A stretch of 64,000 bases of DNA from Bacillus atrophaeus (lineage in GTDB: Bacteria; Bacillota; Bacilli; Bacillales; Bacillaceae): positions 434,001-498,000 of the forward strand of contig NZ_LSBB01000020.1 in the NCBI RefSeq assembly GCF_001584335.1, in the 5' to 3' direction. A program made the translations under genes and the position numbers. The number at the start of each line of letters is the position of its first letter. Position 1 is the first letter of the stretch. Positions 47,550 to 57,206 of the stretch are shown in pieces. The notes under the pieces are model-generated. The model did no database searches. It had not been told where the DNA came from and saw nothing but the letters and a program-made list of their open reading frames with translations.

Positions 47550-48083
47550 ATGGCAACAATCAGAATACAGGATGAGGCAAATACAATCATTGAGAATCAA
47601 GAGGAAGTGGCAAGCTTTTTAGACAGTCAAGAAGTCATCTATGAACAATGGGATATTACGAAGCTTCCAGAACAGCTGACAGAAAAATACGACTTGTCCG
47701 ATGAAGAGAAACAGCAGATTCTTGACATTTTTGATGCCGAGATTCAAGATATTTCCGCCCGGCGCGGATATAAAGCGCAGGATGTAATCTCCCTATCCGA
47801 AGCAAATCCGAAACTCGATGAGCTGCTGCAAAATTTTATAAAAGAACACCATCATACAGATGATGAAGTTCGTTTTATCGTAAGCGGCCACGGCATATTT
47901 GTCATTCAAGGCAAAGACGGCACCTTTTTCGATGTCCGTTTAAACCCTGGAGATTTAATCTCAGTTCCTGAAAACATTCGTCACTATTTCACTCTTCAAG
48001 AAGACCGTAAAGTTGTTGCCGTCCGAATCTTTGTCACGTCAGAGGGCTGGGTTCCGATTTATGAAAAGGAAAGTATACAGTAA
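47550..48083 (+). CDS. mtnD: Acireductone dioxygenase
   Basis: Cupin-fold Fe2+/Ni2+ enzyme that oxidises acireductone to 2-oxo-4-methylthiobutyrate (Fe form) and formate. 177 residues with metal ligands in EHHHTDDEVRFIVSGHG and LNPGDLISVPENIRHYF. Ends the mtnWXBD operon, preceded by a strong AAAAGGAGG site and followed by a terminator. Its product is the substrate of MtnE, encoded just upstream. Confidence 0.96.
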   Translation: MATIRIQDEANTIIENQEEVASFLDSQEVIYEQWDITKLPEQLTEKYDLSDEEKQQILDIFDAEIQDISARRGYKAQDVISLSEANPKLDELLQNFIKEHHHTDDEVRFIVSGHGIFVIQGKDGTFFDVRLNPGDLISVPENIRHYFTLQEDRKVVAVRIFVTSEGWVPIYEKESIQ

Positions 48084-48086
48084 TAG

Positions 48087-48118
48087 AAAAAACCCCGCTT
48101 TTACAAACGGGGTTTTTT
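48087..48118. terminator. Bidirectional terminator mtnD / ykvA
   Basis: AAAAAACCCCG cttttacaaa CGGGGTTTTTT between convergent genes. Confidence 0.9.
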
Positions 48119-48440
48119 AGTTCAAGGACTGCCATTGCTCATATAAGGAGATTTCCTTTTTTAATAGCGTCCAGATGATTCCAATGACCGCGGCATCGTC
48201 TATCAGGCCGAGCCCCAAAATAACGTCGGGAATGAAGTCGATGGGAGACACAATATAAAGGAAAGCGACGCCCACAAGTACAAAAGCTTTAAACGGTGAA
48301 CGATGATATCGTCCATGTTTCCAATCTCTTATCATTTGGAAAAAAAGCGTAACGGTATTTATCGCTTTTTTGCGGTCTTTCTTTTTTAACATCATTTTGC
48401 CGCCTGTTCCCCCAAGCATAAGCGCTCTGTTTTTCCGCAT
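48117..48440 (-). CDS. ykvA: DUF1232 membrane protein YkvA
   Basis: 107 residues with the DUF1232 core AFVLVGVAFLYIVSPIDFIPDVILGLGLIDDAAVIG, a single hydrophobic hairpin, and a positively charged N-terminus (RKNRALMLGGTGGKMM). The start at 48440 follows GGAGGG; a longer version from 48491 is not supported. Function unknown. Matches B. subtilis YkvA (106 residues) and its position after mtnD. Confidence 0.88.
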   Translation of the reverse strand: MRKNRALMLGGTGGKMMLKKKDRKKAINTVTLFFQMIRDWKHGRYHRSPFKAFVLVGVAFLYIVSPIDFIPDVILGLGLIDDAAVIGIIWTLLKKEISLYEQWQSLN

Positions 48441-48660
48441 AACAATTCCCTCCTGCTGGTTACCTAATTTAGGCAAATGTGTGTTTAGCATATCTGCCGT
48501 ATGGGTATTATTCTCTTAATCCTATCAATATATCTACTATAAATGAAAATATAAAGATATTTAATGAAAATATGTTTACAAATAAAGTATAATCTGTAAT
48601 AATGCTCAAGAACCCAAACAAACTTGTTTCCTATTCTTTTAGCGGCGAGGGGTGAAGTGA

Positions 48661-48918
48661 ATGGGTAGATATTCTGAAAAAGAAAAATTGCTGGTGTCTA
48701 TTGATGAAAAAAGAAAATTAATGATAGATGCCGCTAAGAAGCAAGGATTTACAGGGTATGACACAATCAGACACAGTCAGGAACTGGATTGTCTGATGAA
48801 CGAGTACCATCAGCTGATGCAGGAAAAAGAGCCTTCTCAAGGAATACAGGGCTTTGTAAAGAAACTAGGCTTATGGTCCCGCGCCGATGTTATGCCTGCG
48901 TATGAAGCAAATAAATAG
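48661..48918 (+). CDS. spo0E: Spo0A~P phosphatase Spo0E
   Basis: Negative regulator of sporulation that dephosphorylates Spo0A~P. 85 residues, the B. subtilis length: an antiparallel helix pair with the family signature SQELDCLMNEYHQLM (the SQELD motif), and a C-terminal tail (FVKKLGLWSRADVMPAYEANK) known to control its activity. The ATG at 48661 is behind GAGGGGTGAAG. It stands alone, with eag following 82 bases downstream. Confidence 0.95.
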   Translation: MGRYSEKEKLLVSIDEKRKLMIDAAKKQGFTGYDTIRHSQELDCLMNEYHQLMQEKEPSQGIQGFVKKLGLWSRADVMPAYEANK

Positions 48919-49000
48919 ACGCACGATCCTATTCATATAATAAAGAGAGCTGCTGCGGCGCTCTTTTTTTCTGGTGAATTCCATTTGAAAGAGGGAACTG

Positions 49001-49432
49001 ATGAAAGAGCTTACGATTTTCATTACCGAATTAATCAACCGTTTCCATGATGTATTTATTTCCTTATGTGAGATGCTCGGCTTGAATTTAACAGATAAAC
49101 AGATGCACTTTTGGGTCATCGGATTATTTGGCATTCTTTTTTTCGGACTGACTCAAGCCGTGTTTAAATGGCTCTCTAAATGGAGCGTTACAGCTTTGTC
49201 TTTTATCTACACGTTAACCGTCTTATTTGTGATCGTGTTTGCCATTGAATTGCAGCAGAAAGTGACGGGGCGGGGAAATATGGAGTTTCAAGATGCGGCT
49301 GAGGGACTGAAGGGCTTTCTGATCTTCTTTATCATTTTGATGATCTTAAAAGGATTGCTTGCATCAGTCAAAAAAGTGTTTAAAGGGGGAGCGGCCAAAA
49401 ACACAGACAGGCATTCGCGCTTCCGCAGATAA
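49001..49432 (+). CDS. eag: Small membrane protein Eag
   Basis: 143 residues with three to four membrane helices (about 38-55, 63-83, 100-125), a basic end (SRFRR) and an amphipathic N-terminus. Named in B. subtilis from its place after spo0E; function unknown. The ribosome site is GAAAGAGGG 6-7 bases upstream. It shares a terminator with kinD. Confidence 0.85.
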   Translation: MKELTIFITELINRFHDVFISLCEMLGLNLTDKQMHFWVIGLFGILFFGLTQAVFKWLSKWSVTALSFIYTLTVLFVIVFAIELQQKVTGRGNMEFQDAAEGLKGFLIFFIILMILKGLLASVKKVFKGGAAKNTDRHSRFRR

Positions 49433-49436
49433 ATGA

Positions 49437-49466
49437 AAGACCCTCTGATTGTCAGAGGGTTTTTCA
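49437..49466. terminator. Bidirectional terminator eag / kinD
   Basis: AAGACCCTCTGA ttg TCAGAGGGTTTTT between convergent genes. Confidence 0.85.
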
Positions 49467-49467
49467 T

Positions 49468-50985
49468 TTAGTTGGTGACCGGAAGAGTAATGGTTACCTC
49501 AGTTCCTTTTCGAAGCTCACTGTCAATGGTAATCGTGCCTCCGTACATCAATACGATACGTTTACATACAACAAGGCCCAGACCGGTTCCTTTCTCCTTA
49601 GAGGTCACAAACGGAAGGAAAATGTGTTCCAGCATTTCTTTCGATATACCTTCGCCATTATCAATGACTTTTATAATGGCCTTCTGATCAGCGGCCCCTA
49701 AAGATATTGATAATTTGCCGCCATCTTGCATGGATTCAAGCGAGTTTTTCGCCACATTTAAGATGACCTGTTTCATATGGTCTTTTGTACATTTTACATA
49801 TAACGGCTTATCGGTTAAAAACGTAAGCTCTACTTCCACATTGTATAAATTCCCTTCAGAATAAATGATCGGCATAATTTCATTGAAAATATCCTGCAGG
49901 GAGTTGAGCTCCCATTTTTCAGCGGTCGGTTTGCCGAGAACAAGAAACTCGCTCACGATTTGATTGATCCTTTTGATCTCCTGCTCAATAATGGAGAAAT
50001 ACAGCTGGTCTTCTTCGCTTTTATACTTTTTTTGCAAAAGCTGGATGAATCCGCTGATGCCTGTAAGCGGGTTGCGGATTTCATGGGCTGTGCTTGCAGC
50101 GAGAGTTCCGATAAGCTCCAGTTTTTGAGCCTCATTCTCAGCGCGTTCAAGCTGTGTCCGCCGCTTAAGCAAGATGTACTGAACGAGAATAAATAAAATA
50201 TTCAGCAGTACGATAATACTCGAAAGAGGGAGCAAGAGGCTTTTCGTCAGTTCCTCAAGCTCGACAGGCTTTGGATATACTTTAATATTCCAGTTGATGT
50301 CATCTAAATACCCGCTGACCGCCTTCTCGTGCTGTGAATGCTGGCCCGATCCGCTTGTGAAAATAAGTTTGTCATTTTGGTTCTGTATTTCGATATACAC
50401 ATCAGGGCTTAACATGTTTATAATGTTTTTGATGTAATCAATCTGTATGGCTGCCACTATATAATCGGTGACCTTATTGTCTGCATCTAATACGGGAACA
50501 CAGATCGTAAAGATCCGCTGGCCGGTAATTCTGCTGGCATAATCATCTGTAATAACCGTCTTTTTAGATTCTTTGGCTTTTTCGAAAAAATATCTGTCTG
50601 CCAGGTTCACCTTTGTTTTCAGCTCAGTGGTGCTGACAGTCACATCACCTTTTGCGTTCAGTATATATAATCCGGAAAACCTCGGCTCGGAATCGAAGGT
50701 CTTGTCCAATATATCTTGCATTTTTTTAGGATCAATTGGTTTATCAATTGCGATAGACAGGGAAGTCATTCTTGCTTTGGTTTCCCCAATCAGATAATTT
50801 AATTTATTGCGGTGAAGGTTCAGCATCATACTGGCCGTCTGTTTGTGTTTTGCGGCTATAGTTTCTTTTTCCTTTTCATAAACGAAAAAGCTTATAATTA
50901 ATGCAGGAATCATCACTAAAACCAAATAAAGTTTGATCTTTGCCCAGGGACCTTTCATTATTTTCATTTTGCATCGCTCCAACAT
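49468..50985 (-). CDS. kinD: Membrane sporulation/biofilm kinase KinD
   Basis: Sensor kinase feeding Spo0F, important for biofilm matrix control. 505 residues: membrane helix 1 (about 18-36), extracytoplasmic dCache-type sensor (about 45-240), membrane helix 2 (about 250-273), His301 in STAHEIRNPLTG, then NVAKNSLESM, DNGEGI and GTGLGLVV ATPase boxes. Closely follows the B. subtilis KinD sequence throughout. No partner regulator is adjacent, as usual for phosphorelay kinases. Confidence 0.96.
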   Translation of the reverse strand: MLERCKMKIMKGPWAKIKLYLVLVMIPALIISFFVYEKEKETIAAKHKQTASMMLNLHRNKLNYLIGETKARMTSLSIAIDKPIDPKKMQDILDKTFDSEPRFSGLYILNAKGDVTVSTTELKTKVNLADRYFFEKAKESKKTVITDDYASRITGQRIFTICVPVLDADNKVTDYIVAAIQIDYIKNIINMLSPDVYIEIQNQNDKLIFTSGSGQHSQHEKAVSGYLDDINWNIKVYPKPVELEELTKSLLLPLSSIIVLLNILFILVQYILLKRRTQLERAENEAQKLELIGTLAASTAHEIRNPLTGISGFIQLLQKKYKSEEDQLYFSIIEQEIKRINQIVSEFLVLGKPTAEKWELNSLQDIFNEIMPIIYSEGNLYNVEVELTFLTDKPLYVKCTKDHMKQVILNVAKNSLESMQDGGKLSISLGAADQKAIIKVIDNGEGISKEMLEHIFLPFVTSKEKGTGLGLVVCKRIVLMYGGTITIDSELRKGTEVTITLPVTN

Positions 50986-51192
50986 AACACCTGAATAGGG
51001 GTATTATATCATTGTTTATACTGCTTTAATAAGAAAAAATAACCAAAATACTTAGAAAAATATATAGTTACAGCCCATGATATAAGCGAACTACAAAAGA
51101 AGTGAAATTTTGGAAGGTTTTTTGTTGACTTTTTTGTGTTTGTTTATTAATGTTTCTCTGTAACGGTTTCTTTTGTAAAAGGATGATTAGAT

Positions 51193-51642
51193 ATGACACA
51201 AAAAGCTTCAGAAAAATCACTTAAACTATTTATTGTATTATCACGTGCTTATCGTTCTATTAATGACCATATGAATAAACATATTCATAAGCATGGCCTG
51301 AATCCGACTGAATTTGCCGTACTAGAGCTCTTGTACCACAAAGGCGATCAGCCGCTCCAGCAAATCGGCGACAAAATTTTATTAGCCAGCGGAAGTATCA
51401 CATATGTCGTAGACAAGCTGGAACAAAAAGAACTTCTTACACGAAAAGCATCACCTACTGACAGAAGGGTCACATTTGCACAGATTACGGAAAAAGGTAT
51501 CCATCTTTTGAATGATATTTTTCCCGGCCACGCTGCTGAAATCCATGAGATGATCAGCGTGCTGAGTGAAGAGGAGAAGGAAATGTGCACTGAAATGCTA
51601 AAAAGGGTAGGCTTAAACGCAAAACATTTTCGTAACAAGTAA
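51193..51642 (+). CDS. mhqR: MarR-type quinone-sensing repressor MhqR
   Basis: 149-residue MarR/DUF24-like winged-helix repressor; in B. subtilis (YkvE) it represses dioxygenase and quinone-detoxification genes (mhqA, mhqNOP, mhqED). DNA-binding region LQQIGDKILLASGSITYVVDKLEQKEL and wing SPTDRRVTFAQITEKG. Paralogous to YkoM at 15482. A TTGACT-N17-TAATGT promoter candidate lies at 51125-51153. Monocistronic; targets are elsewhere. Confidence 0.93.
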   Translation: MTQKASEKSLKLFIVLSRAYRSINDHMNKHIHKHGLNPTEFAVLELLYHKGDQPLQQIGDKILLASGSITYVVDKLEQKELLTRKASPTDRRVTFAQITEKGIHLLNDIFPGHAAEIHEMISVLSEEEKEMCTEMLKRVGLNAKHFRNK

Positions 51643-51646
51643 AAAA

Positions 51647-51678
51647 AGGAAGCCTCGGATATGACAAGGCTTCCTTTT
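51647..51678. terminator. Bidirectional terminator mhqR / motB
   Basis: AAGGAAGCCT...AGGCTTCCTT stem with A and T runs between convergent genes. Confidence 0.85.
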
Positions 51679-51680
51679 TC

Positions 51681-52469
51681 CTATTCTTCGTTATTTGAGA
51701 CAGTGGCTCCTCTTGGCAGAATTAAAACTTCTACACGTCTGTTTTTGCTTCTGCCTTCCGCTGTATCGTTGGTTGCGACCGGCTTATATTCACCAAAGCC
51801 TTTTGCGCTGAAGACTTTTGCATCCAGCTTTGGATTTTCAATGAGAAGGCCCATAAAGTTGACCGCTCTCATGACGCTTAAGTGCCAGTTGGATTGAAAC
51901 TGTGAATTTTTAATCGGCATATTATCCGTATGTCCGCTGATGATGATATTCCTTGGAGGATTCAGCACCAGAAGATCCGAGATTTCTTCTGCGAGTGGGA
52001 TGTCTTGCTCCCGGATTGTAGCTTTTCCCGAATCAAAAAAGATACTGTCTTTAATCGTAATTAAAAGACCTTCATCTGTCAGCTTTGTCTCAAGCTGATT
52101 TTCCAGCTTTTTATCTTTTATAAATTGCTTCACCTGTTTTTCAACATTTTCGAGTTCTTCTTGGTCAGCCGTTTTATCTGCTGCTTCTTGTTTTTCTTTC
52201 TTCTTTTTCTTCTCATCTTCCAGCTGGTCAATTCCTTGCTGTTCACTTTCAGGCGGTGTGACGCTTGAATAATCCATCACGCCTGTACCGCCGGTAAAAA
52301 CTTCATTGAAAGATTTAGAAAGCATTTTGAATTTGGCCGCATCGACTGAGCTGCTTGCAAACAGCACAATAAATAATGCTAAGAGAAGTGTGAGGATGTC
52401 GGCATATGGCACCAGCCATGACTCATCAACATGCTCGTCCTCATGCTTCTTCTTCTTTTTTCTCGCCAT
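51681..52469 (-). CDS. motB: Flagellar stator protein MotB
   Basis: H+-coupled stator subunit that anchors MotA to peptidoglycan. 262 residues: basic N-terminus (MARKKKKK), one membrane helix with the proton-accepting Asp24 in LVPYADILTLLLALF, a Lys/Glu-rich linker, and the OmpA-like peptidoglycan-binding domain from about 135 with ISGHTDN and FGEYKPVATND. The start at 52469 follows AGGAGAGG and overlaps motA by 29 bases, so the stator proteins are translationally coupled. Confidence 0.96.
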   Translation of the reverse strand: MARKKKKKHEDEHVDESWLVPYADILTLLLALFIVLFASSSVDAAKFKMLSKSFNEVFTGGTGVMDYSSVTPPESEQQGIDQLEDEKKKKKEKQEAADKTADQEELENVEKQVKQFIKDKKLENQLETKLTDEGLLITIKDSIFFDSGKATIREQDIPLAEEISDLLVLNPPRNIIISGHTDNMPIKNSQFQSNWHLSVMRAVNFMGLLIENPKLDAKVFSAKGFGEYKPVATNDTAEGRSKNRRVEVLILPRGATVSNNEE

Positions 52470-53256
52470 TTTCTGCCTCTCCTTCTTGTGCCGCGAATTT
52501 CGCACGATCTTTTGCAGGAAGATACATTAAAAGCTTTTGCTCAATTACTTTCGGTGCCTGCCCCTCTAAAACCGAGAGTACGCCTTCAATCATGATTTCA
52601 CGGAGTTTCACTTCTTGTTTTGATTTCCGTTTTAATTTATTGGCGAAGGGATGCCATAACACATAGCCTGTAAATATTCCGAGCAGGGTCGCGACGAATG
52701 CGGCGCTTATGGCATGCCCTAGTTCATCTGTGTTGTCCATATGGGAAAGAGCTGCGATGAGCCCGACAACTGCACCGAGAACGCCGAGTGTCGGAGCATA
52801 TGTACCGGCTTGGGTAAAAATGCTTGCGCCGGTTTGATGCCTTTCTTCCATGGCTTCGACTTCCTCTGTCATAATATCTCTGATAAATTCAGCGCTTTGT
52901 CCGTCTACTGCCATGCTCAGCCCGTTCTTTAAAAAAGCGTCATCAACTTCTTCGATACTGGCTTCTAAAGCAAGAAGGCCTTCACGTCTTGCAATCTGCG
53001 CCCAGTCAGAAAACATGGGGATCAGCTGCTCAACGGTAAGCTGTTTGTTTTCCTTAAAAAGTACACGGAATAGCGTTGGAACCTTTTTGATTTCTCTGGA
53101 AGGGAACGCGATGACAACCGCAGAGATGGTTCCGAAAATAATAATTAAAATAGCCGCGGGGTTGGCTAAGGCGCTTAAACTGACACCTTTCATGACCATG
53201 CCCACACTCAATGCGACAAAAGCGAGAATGATTCCGATAATCGATGTTTTATCCAT
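52441..53256 (-). CDS. motA: Flagellar stator protein MotA
   Basis: Membrane stator subunit of the H+-driven flagellar motor. 271 residues: four membrane helices, the cytoplasmic loop with RREGLLALEASIEE that contacts FliG, and PTLGVLGAVVGLIAAL with the conserved proline. The start is MDKTSIIG at 53256 as in B. subtilis. First gene of motAB, behind a sigma-D promoter, so it is a late class motility gene. Confidence 0.96.
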   Translation of the reverse strand: MDKTSIIGIILAFVALSVGMVMKGVSLSALANPAAILIIIFGTISAVVIAFPSREIKKVPTLFRVLFKENKQLTVEQLIPMFSDWAQIARREGLLALEASIEEVDDAFLKNGLSMAVDGQSAEFIRDIMTEEVEAMEERHQTGASIFTQAGTYAPTLGVLGAVVGLIAALSHMDNTDELGHAISAAFVATLLGIFTGYVLWHPFANKLKRKSKQEVKLREIMIEGVLSVLEGQAPKVIEQKLLMYLPAKDRAKFAAQEGEAENGEKKEEEA

Positions 53257-53296
53257 AATTTTCACCAAATCCTTTATACTAGCTTGTCTATGGTTA

Positions 53297-53323
53297 ATAT
53301 CGGTACGGGTGCTTGGAACTTTA
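53297..53323 (-). promoter_or_regulatory. Sigma-D promoter of motAB
   Basis: Minus strand TAAA (53320-53323), 15 bases, ACCGATAT (53297-53304), matching TAAA-N15-GCCGATAT except the first base of the -10. About 40 bases before the motA start. Confidence 0.8.
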
Positions 53324-53521
53324 GGGAGATTGAGAAATTGTTCATGATTTATTCATGAACGCGGCTTCCTCACGAAAAAAGCGGGTTTTTCAATAACGAA
53401 AAGCCTGCAGTCTTTCTTCATATAATAGTAAACAAAATTGTTCATCATATATAAACCTGAAAGTGTAAAGGAGGGAGGCAGGGGGCTTTAAATTCTGTCA
53501 GGGCGAGGGATGGAGTTTGCA
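53324..53521. other. Intergenic stretch between motA promoter and clpE terminator
   Basis: Contains the palindrome GTTCATGA-TTTAT-TCATGAAC (53340-53360), a lone TATAAT (about 53423) and an SD-like AAAGGAGGGAGG near 53470 with no start codon at useful distance. No gene is supported. Confidence 0.4.
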
Positions 53522-53524
53522 AAA

Positions 53525-53561
53525 AAAGAACGGTTTCCTTTAACGGAAACCGTTCTTTTTT
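53525..53561 (-). terminator. Terminator after clpE
   Basis: AAAGAACGGTTTCC/GGAAACCGTTCTTTTTT, a long perfect stem with T-runs on both strands, just beyond the clpE stop. Confidence 0.9.
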
Positions 53562-55662
53562 ATTTTGCTTGTACTTTAATGCTGTTATCTTCCACAATCA
53601 CGTTAAAACCTTTAATGTGAGAATCTTCCAGCAGCAGATCTGTCATTTCATCCTCAATCGATTCTTGAATGGTTCTTCTGAGCGGACGTGCGCCGAATGC
53701 AGGATGGTAGCCAAGCTCCGCAATTTTTTCTTTTGCTTCATTTGTGACGTGTAAGTCGATTTCGCGTTCTGCCAATGTTTCTTCAAGCTCGCTTAAAAGC
53801 AGAGTGACGATTTTGACCAGATGCTCTTTTTGGAGAGCATGGAATTCGATAATGCTGTCGAAACGGTTTAAAAATTCAGGTTTGAAAAACATGCTGAGTG
53901 AATCAATCAGTGTTTGTTCTTTAATGGCCGATTCTTCTGATTGAAAACCGACTTTTACCTGTTTTTCGCCAGTTCCCGCATTGCTTGTCATAATAATGAC
54001 GGTGTCTTTAAAGCTCACTGTTCTGCCCTGGCTGTCGGTTAAGCGTCCGTCTTCCATGATTTGCAGGAACATATGCTGTACGTCCGGATGAGCCTTTTCA
54101 ATCTCGTCCAGCAAAACGATGCTGTATGGATTGCGGCGCACTTTTTCAGTTAATTGACCGGCTTCATCATGTCCGACGTATCCTGGCGGTGAACCGATGA
54201 TTTTAGATACAGCGTGTTTTTCCATATACTCACTCATATCTAGACGGATAATGGAGTCTTTCGTACCGAATAACTCATCTGCAAGTGTTTTAGAAAGCTC
54301 GGTTTTCCCTACGCCTGTCGGGCCTACAAAGAGAAACGTTCCGACAGGTCTGTTTTTTGACTTCAGTCCGGCGCGGCTTCTTCTTACCGCTTTTGCCACT
54401 TTTTGAACGGCCGCTTCCTGTCCGATGACACGTTCATGAAGTTTTGCTTCAAGTTCTTTCATTTTTGTTTGTTCATCAGATTGCAGTTTTCCGACTGGAA
54501 TGCCTGTTTTTTGTTCTACGATGTCTTGAATGTGCTCAGCGTTCACTGTAATAGCTGAACGGGCAGACGATGTTTTGAGTTTTTCCTCAAGTGCCTCTTC
54601 TTCGTCGCGAAGCTTTGCAGCCAGTTCGTAGTTTTCTTCTTCAAGCGCTTTTGCTTTCTCTGCCTCGATAGCAGTCAGCCGTGCAGCTGCATCCTCGTGA
54701 TTCATCTCATCAATTAGAAGATTTGCCTTTGATCCGGCTTCGTCTAACAGGTCAATGGCTTTATCCGGCAGATGGCGGTCCTGAATATAGCGGGACGATA
54801 AAGTGACACAAGCTTTGATCGCTTCATCACTGAATGTGACGCCGTGATATGCTTCATATTTATCTTTAATACCTTTTAGGATGCTGATCGCCTGATCAAT
54901 GGAAGGCTCCTGCACCATAACAGGCTGAAAACGTCTTTCCAGCGCTGCATCTTTTTCTATTTGACGGTACTCTTTTAATGTCGTTGCTCCGATGACTTGC
55001 AGCTCGCCTCTGGCAAGAGCCGGTTTCAATATATTGCCGGCATCCATTGATCCTTCGGCAGAGCCTGCACCGACGAGAAGATGGATTTCATCGATGAAAA
55101 GAATAACATTTTTACGCTCTTTCAGTTCGGTGATCAGCTGTTTCATTCTTTCTTCAAATTGCCCTCTGATACCGGTATTGGCGACAAGCGAGGCAACATC
55201 AAGCAAATATAGCTCTTTGTTTTTTAATTTATTCGGAACATCGCCTTCTGCGATTTTGAGAGCGAGCCCTTCTGCAATCGCCGTTTTACCTACACCGGGT
55301 TCCCCGATGAGAACCGGATTATTTTTATTTCGGCGGTTTAATATTTCAATCACCCGCGCCACTTCATCATCGCGTCCGATTACAGGGTCAATGAGTCCCG
55401 CTCTCGCACCGTTTGTGACATTTTGGGCCAGTTCATCAAGCAATCCTTTTTTCCCGCCGGATTGTTGTGCGGCTTGATCTTTTTGTTGAAAGAAACCTTG
55501 TTCAAATGGAAAGCCGAAAGATTGCGGCCCCATGCTCATAGATGGTTTACGGGTTAATTCTGTATAACAAGTTTCACATAAAACCAGTTGTTTTTGAACG
55601 GAATTGATCTGCATGTTAAGGCGAATCGTCGCCTCGTTTTTCTGACAGTGTTGACAACGCAT
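53560..55662 (-). CDS. clpE: ATP-dependent Clp unfoldase ClpE
   Basis: HSP100 chaperone that feeds ClpP and helps destabilise the CtsR repressor under heat and disulfide stress. 700 residues: N-terminal zinc finger with two CxxC pairs (CQHC at 3-6, CETC near 29-32), first AAA+ module with GEPGVGKT and LFIDEIHLL, a UVR-like coiled segment around [21 protein letters not shown], and second AAA+ module with GPTGVGKTE and LLDEIEKAH, ClpP-binding loop between. Controlled by CtsR operators upstream (see 55685-55939). Confidence 0.97.
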   Translation of the reverse strand: MRCQHCQKNEATIRLNMQINSVQKQLVLCETCYTELTRKPSMSMGPQSFGFPFEQGFFQQKDQAAQQSGGKKGLLDELAQNVTNGARAGLIDPVIGRDDEVARVIEILNRRNKNNPVLIGEPGVGKTAIAEGLALKIAEGDVPNKLKNKELYLLDVASLVANTGIRGQFEERMKQLITELKERKNVILFIDEIHLLVGAGSAEGSMDAGNILKPALARGELQVIGATTLKEYRQIEKDAALERRFQPVMVQEPSIDQAISILKGIKDKYEAYHGVTFSDEAIKACVTLSSRYIQDRHLPDKAIDLLDEAGSKANLLIDEMNHEDAAARLTAIEAEKAKALEEENYELAAKLRDEEEALEEKLKTSSARSAITVNAEHIQDIVEQKTGIPVGKLQSDEQTKMKELEAKLHERVIGQEAAVQKVAKAVRRSRAGLKSKNRPVGTFLFVGPTGVGKTELSKTLADELFGTKDSIIRLDMSEYMEKHAVSKIIGSPPGYVGHDEAGQLTEKVRRNPYSIVLLDEIEKAHPDVQHMFLQIMEDGRLTDSQGRTVSFKDTVIIMTSNAGTGEKQVKVGFQSEESAIKEQTLIDSLSMFFKPEFLNRFDSIIEFHALQKEHLVKIVTLLLSELEETLAEREIDLHVTNEAKEKIAELGYHPAFGARPLRRTIQESIEDEMTDLLLEDSHIKGFNVIVEDNSIKVQAK

Positions 55663-55684
55663 TTGCCAAAACCTCCTTAGAAAG

Positions 55685-55789
55685 TTTGATTATCTTTGAC
55701 CAAATGAATGAGAAAAAAAGGTCTGTTATTTGACCAACTTTGACTAATAGTATACTCTGACCTTTTTTGACTTTCAAGCTTTTTGCTTC
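55685..55789 (-). repeat. clpE promoter repeat, proximal copy (P1 with CtsR boxes)
   Basis: A 105-base block repeated 150 bases upstream at 55835-55939. On the minus strand it holds promoter TTGAAA (55772-55777), 17 bases, TATACT (55749-55754), and three CtsR operators of the RGTCAAA-N3-RGTCAAA type: 55756-55772 between -35 and -10, 55729-55745 over the start site, and 55685-55701 downstream. Confidence 0.85.
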
Positions 55790-55834
55790 CATCCAAATGT
55801 CAGCCGTTTTAGCCAAGATAAACAAGAAGTAGAG

Positions 55835-55939
55835 TTTGACTATTTTTGACCAAATAGATGAAGAAAAAAGGTCTATTGTTTGACCATCTTTGATTATTAG
55901 TATACTCGGACTTTTTTCGTCTTTCAAGCTTTTTGCTTA
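55835..55939 (-). repeat. clpE promoter repeat, distal copy (P2 with CtsR boxes)
   Basis: Second 105-base copy, aligning without gaps to 55685-55789 with roughly 85% identity by eye. Promoter TTGAAA (55922-55927), 17 bases, TATACT (55899-55904). Good CtsR operators at 55879-55895 and 55835-55851 (GGTCAAA-AAT-AGTCAAA); the one between -35 and -10 (55906-55922) is degenerate. Five good CtsR boxes in total agree with the multi-operator control described for B. subtilis clpE. Confidence 0.85.
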
Positions 55940-56058
55940 CTGGTGATTTCAGCTGGTTTATACAGTAAAACATCATTTTTTCTTCTTTTCAAGGAACTTG
56001 TCTCATAGGGTATAAAGAATGATGCGGAATAAATTTGTGGTTGGTGCGGAGGGAAGCG

Positions 56059-57093
56059 ATGGGACAATCAAAAGGATCTGCATGTCAACTTGCATTTGTA
56101 TATGTAGGGACGGTAGTGGGCGCGGGTTTTGCCACCGGAAGGGAAATTGTTGAGTTCTTTTTGAAATTTGGCTGGCCCGGTCTGTTCGGAATCTTAGTAA
56201 GCGGGGGAATGTTTACGTTTCTAGGTGCCAAGATGATGATTATTTCTAAACGGATCAATGCGAAGTCTTATCAAGAAATGAACATTTATTTGTTCGGCGC
56301 CCAGGCCGGACGAGTTATCAATGTGTTTATGCTATTTGTGCTGCTTGGCGTCACTTCTGTCATGCTGTCTGGGGCCGGGGCGATTTTTGAGGAACAGCTT
56401 GGCATGTCCACCCAGGTAGGCATGCTGATCACAATCGGATTAAGCCTGTTTGTCATGACAACGGGAGTTAAAGGAATATTCGGTGTTAATGTATTTGTTG
56501 TCCCGCTGCTGATTTTATTTTCCATGATTGTCGTGGCCGATTCTTTTATTTTTAGTGAGACGAGGAGCGCTGTTGAATGGGTATGGCCGCACAAATGGGA
56601 CTGGCTTTTGTCCGCAGTGTCTTACGGCGCTTTAAACCTGTCGCTGGCACAGGCTGTTCTTGTCCCGCTGGCTAATGAGATTCCCTCCGAGCGGGTGATC
56701 AAAAAAGGGGCTTTGCTTGGCGGGGTCATGCTGACAATGGTGCTTGCGGCAAGTTTTTTGTCTCTCTCAGTTCTGCCGGATGTTTTATTATACGATATCC
56801 CAATGGCTCAAGTGGTTTTCTTAGTTGCCCGTTCAGTACACATCATCTATTTGTTTATTATTTTTGGCGAAGTTTTCACTTCGGTTATTGGAAATTTGTA
56901 TGGGCTGGAAAAGCAAATGAAGAGCTTTCTTCATATAAAAAGCAAATATATATTTGCCGGTATTATGCTTACGGCTTACTTGACCAGTCAAATTGGCTAC
57001 GGAAAACTGATATCAACGATTTATCCGCTATTCGGTTATGTGAGCCTTGCATTTATCGGAGCCCTTGTGTATAAAAAAATTCCTCAAAAATAA
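56059..57093 (+). CDS. ykvI: Membrane protein YkvI (transporter-like)
   Basis: 344 residues, about ten membrane helices, beginning SACQLAFVYVGTVVGAGFATGREIVEFF, the broken first helix typical of the APC/LeuT superfamily. Belongs to the YkvI membrane family, of unknown substrate. The start at 56059 follows CGGAGGG; an upstream TTG/ATG reading from 56035 is less likely. Followed 113 bases later by the repeat-containing membrane gene. Confidence 0.87.
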   Translation: MGQSKGSACQLAFVYVGTVVGAGFATGREIVEFFLKFGWPGLFGILVSGGMFTFLGAKMMIISKRINAKSYQEMNIYLFGAQAGRVINVFMLFVLLGVTSVMLSGAGAIFEEQLGMSTQVGMLITIGLSLFVMTTGVKGIFGVNVFVVPLLILFSMIVVADSFIFSETRSAVEWVWPHKWDWLLSAVSYGALNLSLAQAVLVPLANEIPSERVIKKGALLGGVMLTMVLAASFLSLSVLPDVLLYDIPMAQVVFLVARSVHIIYLFIIFGEVFTSVIGNLYGLEKQMKSFLHIKSKYIFAGIMLTAYLTSQIGYGKLISTIYPLFGYVSLAFIGALVYKKIPQK

Positions 57094-57206
57094 GCCTGTT
57101 GCTCGATATTAAATCTTACTTTTTTATAAATTGTTCCTTTCTTTTCCTCAATGTGAGTAAAATATCACGTATAATGAGCTGGAAAGTTATGAAAGGAGTT
57201 TTTAAT

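Noticed and set aside
53506-53620. Short ORF starting near 53510 between motA and clpE
   Set aside because: No spaced ribosome site, and it runs through the clpE terminator into antisense clpE.
55616-55927. 103-codon minus-strand ORF with an internal amino-acid repeat upstream of clpE
   Set aside because: The repeat is only the translated promoter duplication; it lacks a ribosome site and runs across promoter elements and CtsR boxes.
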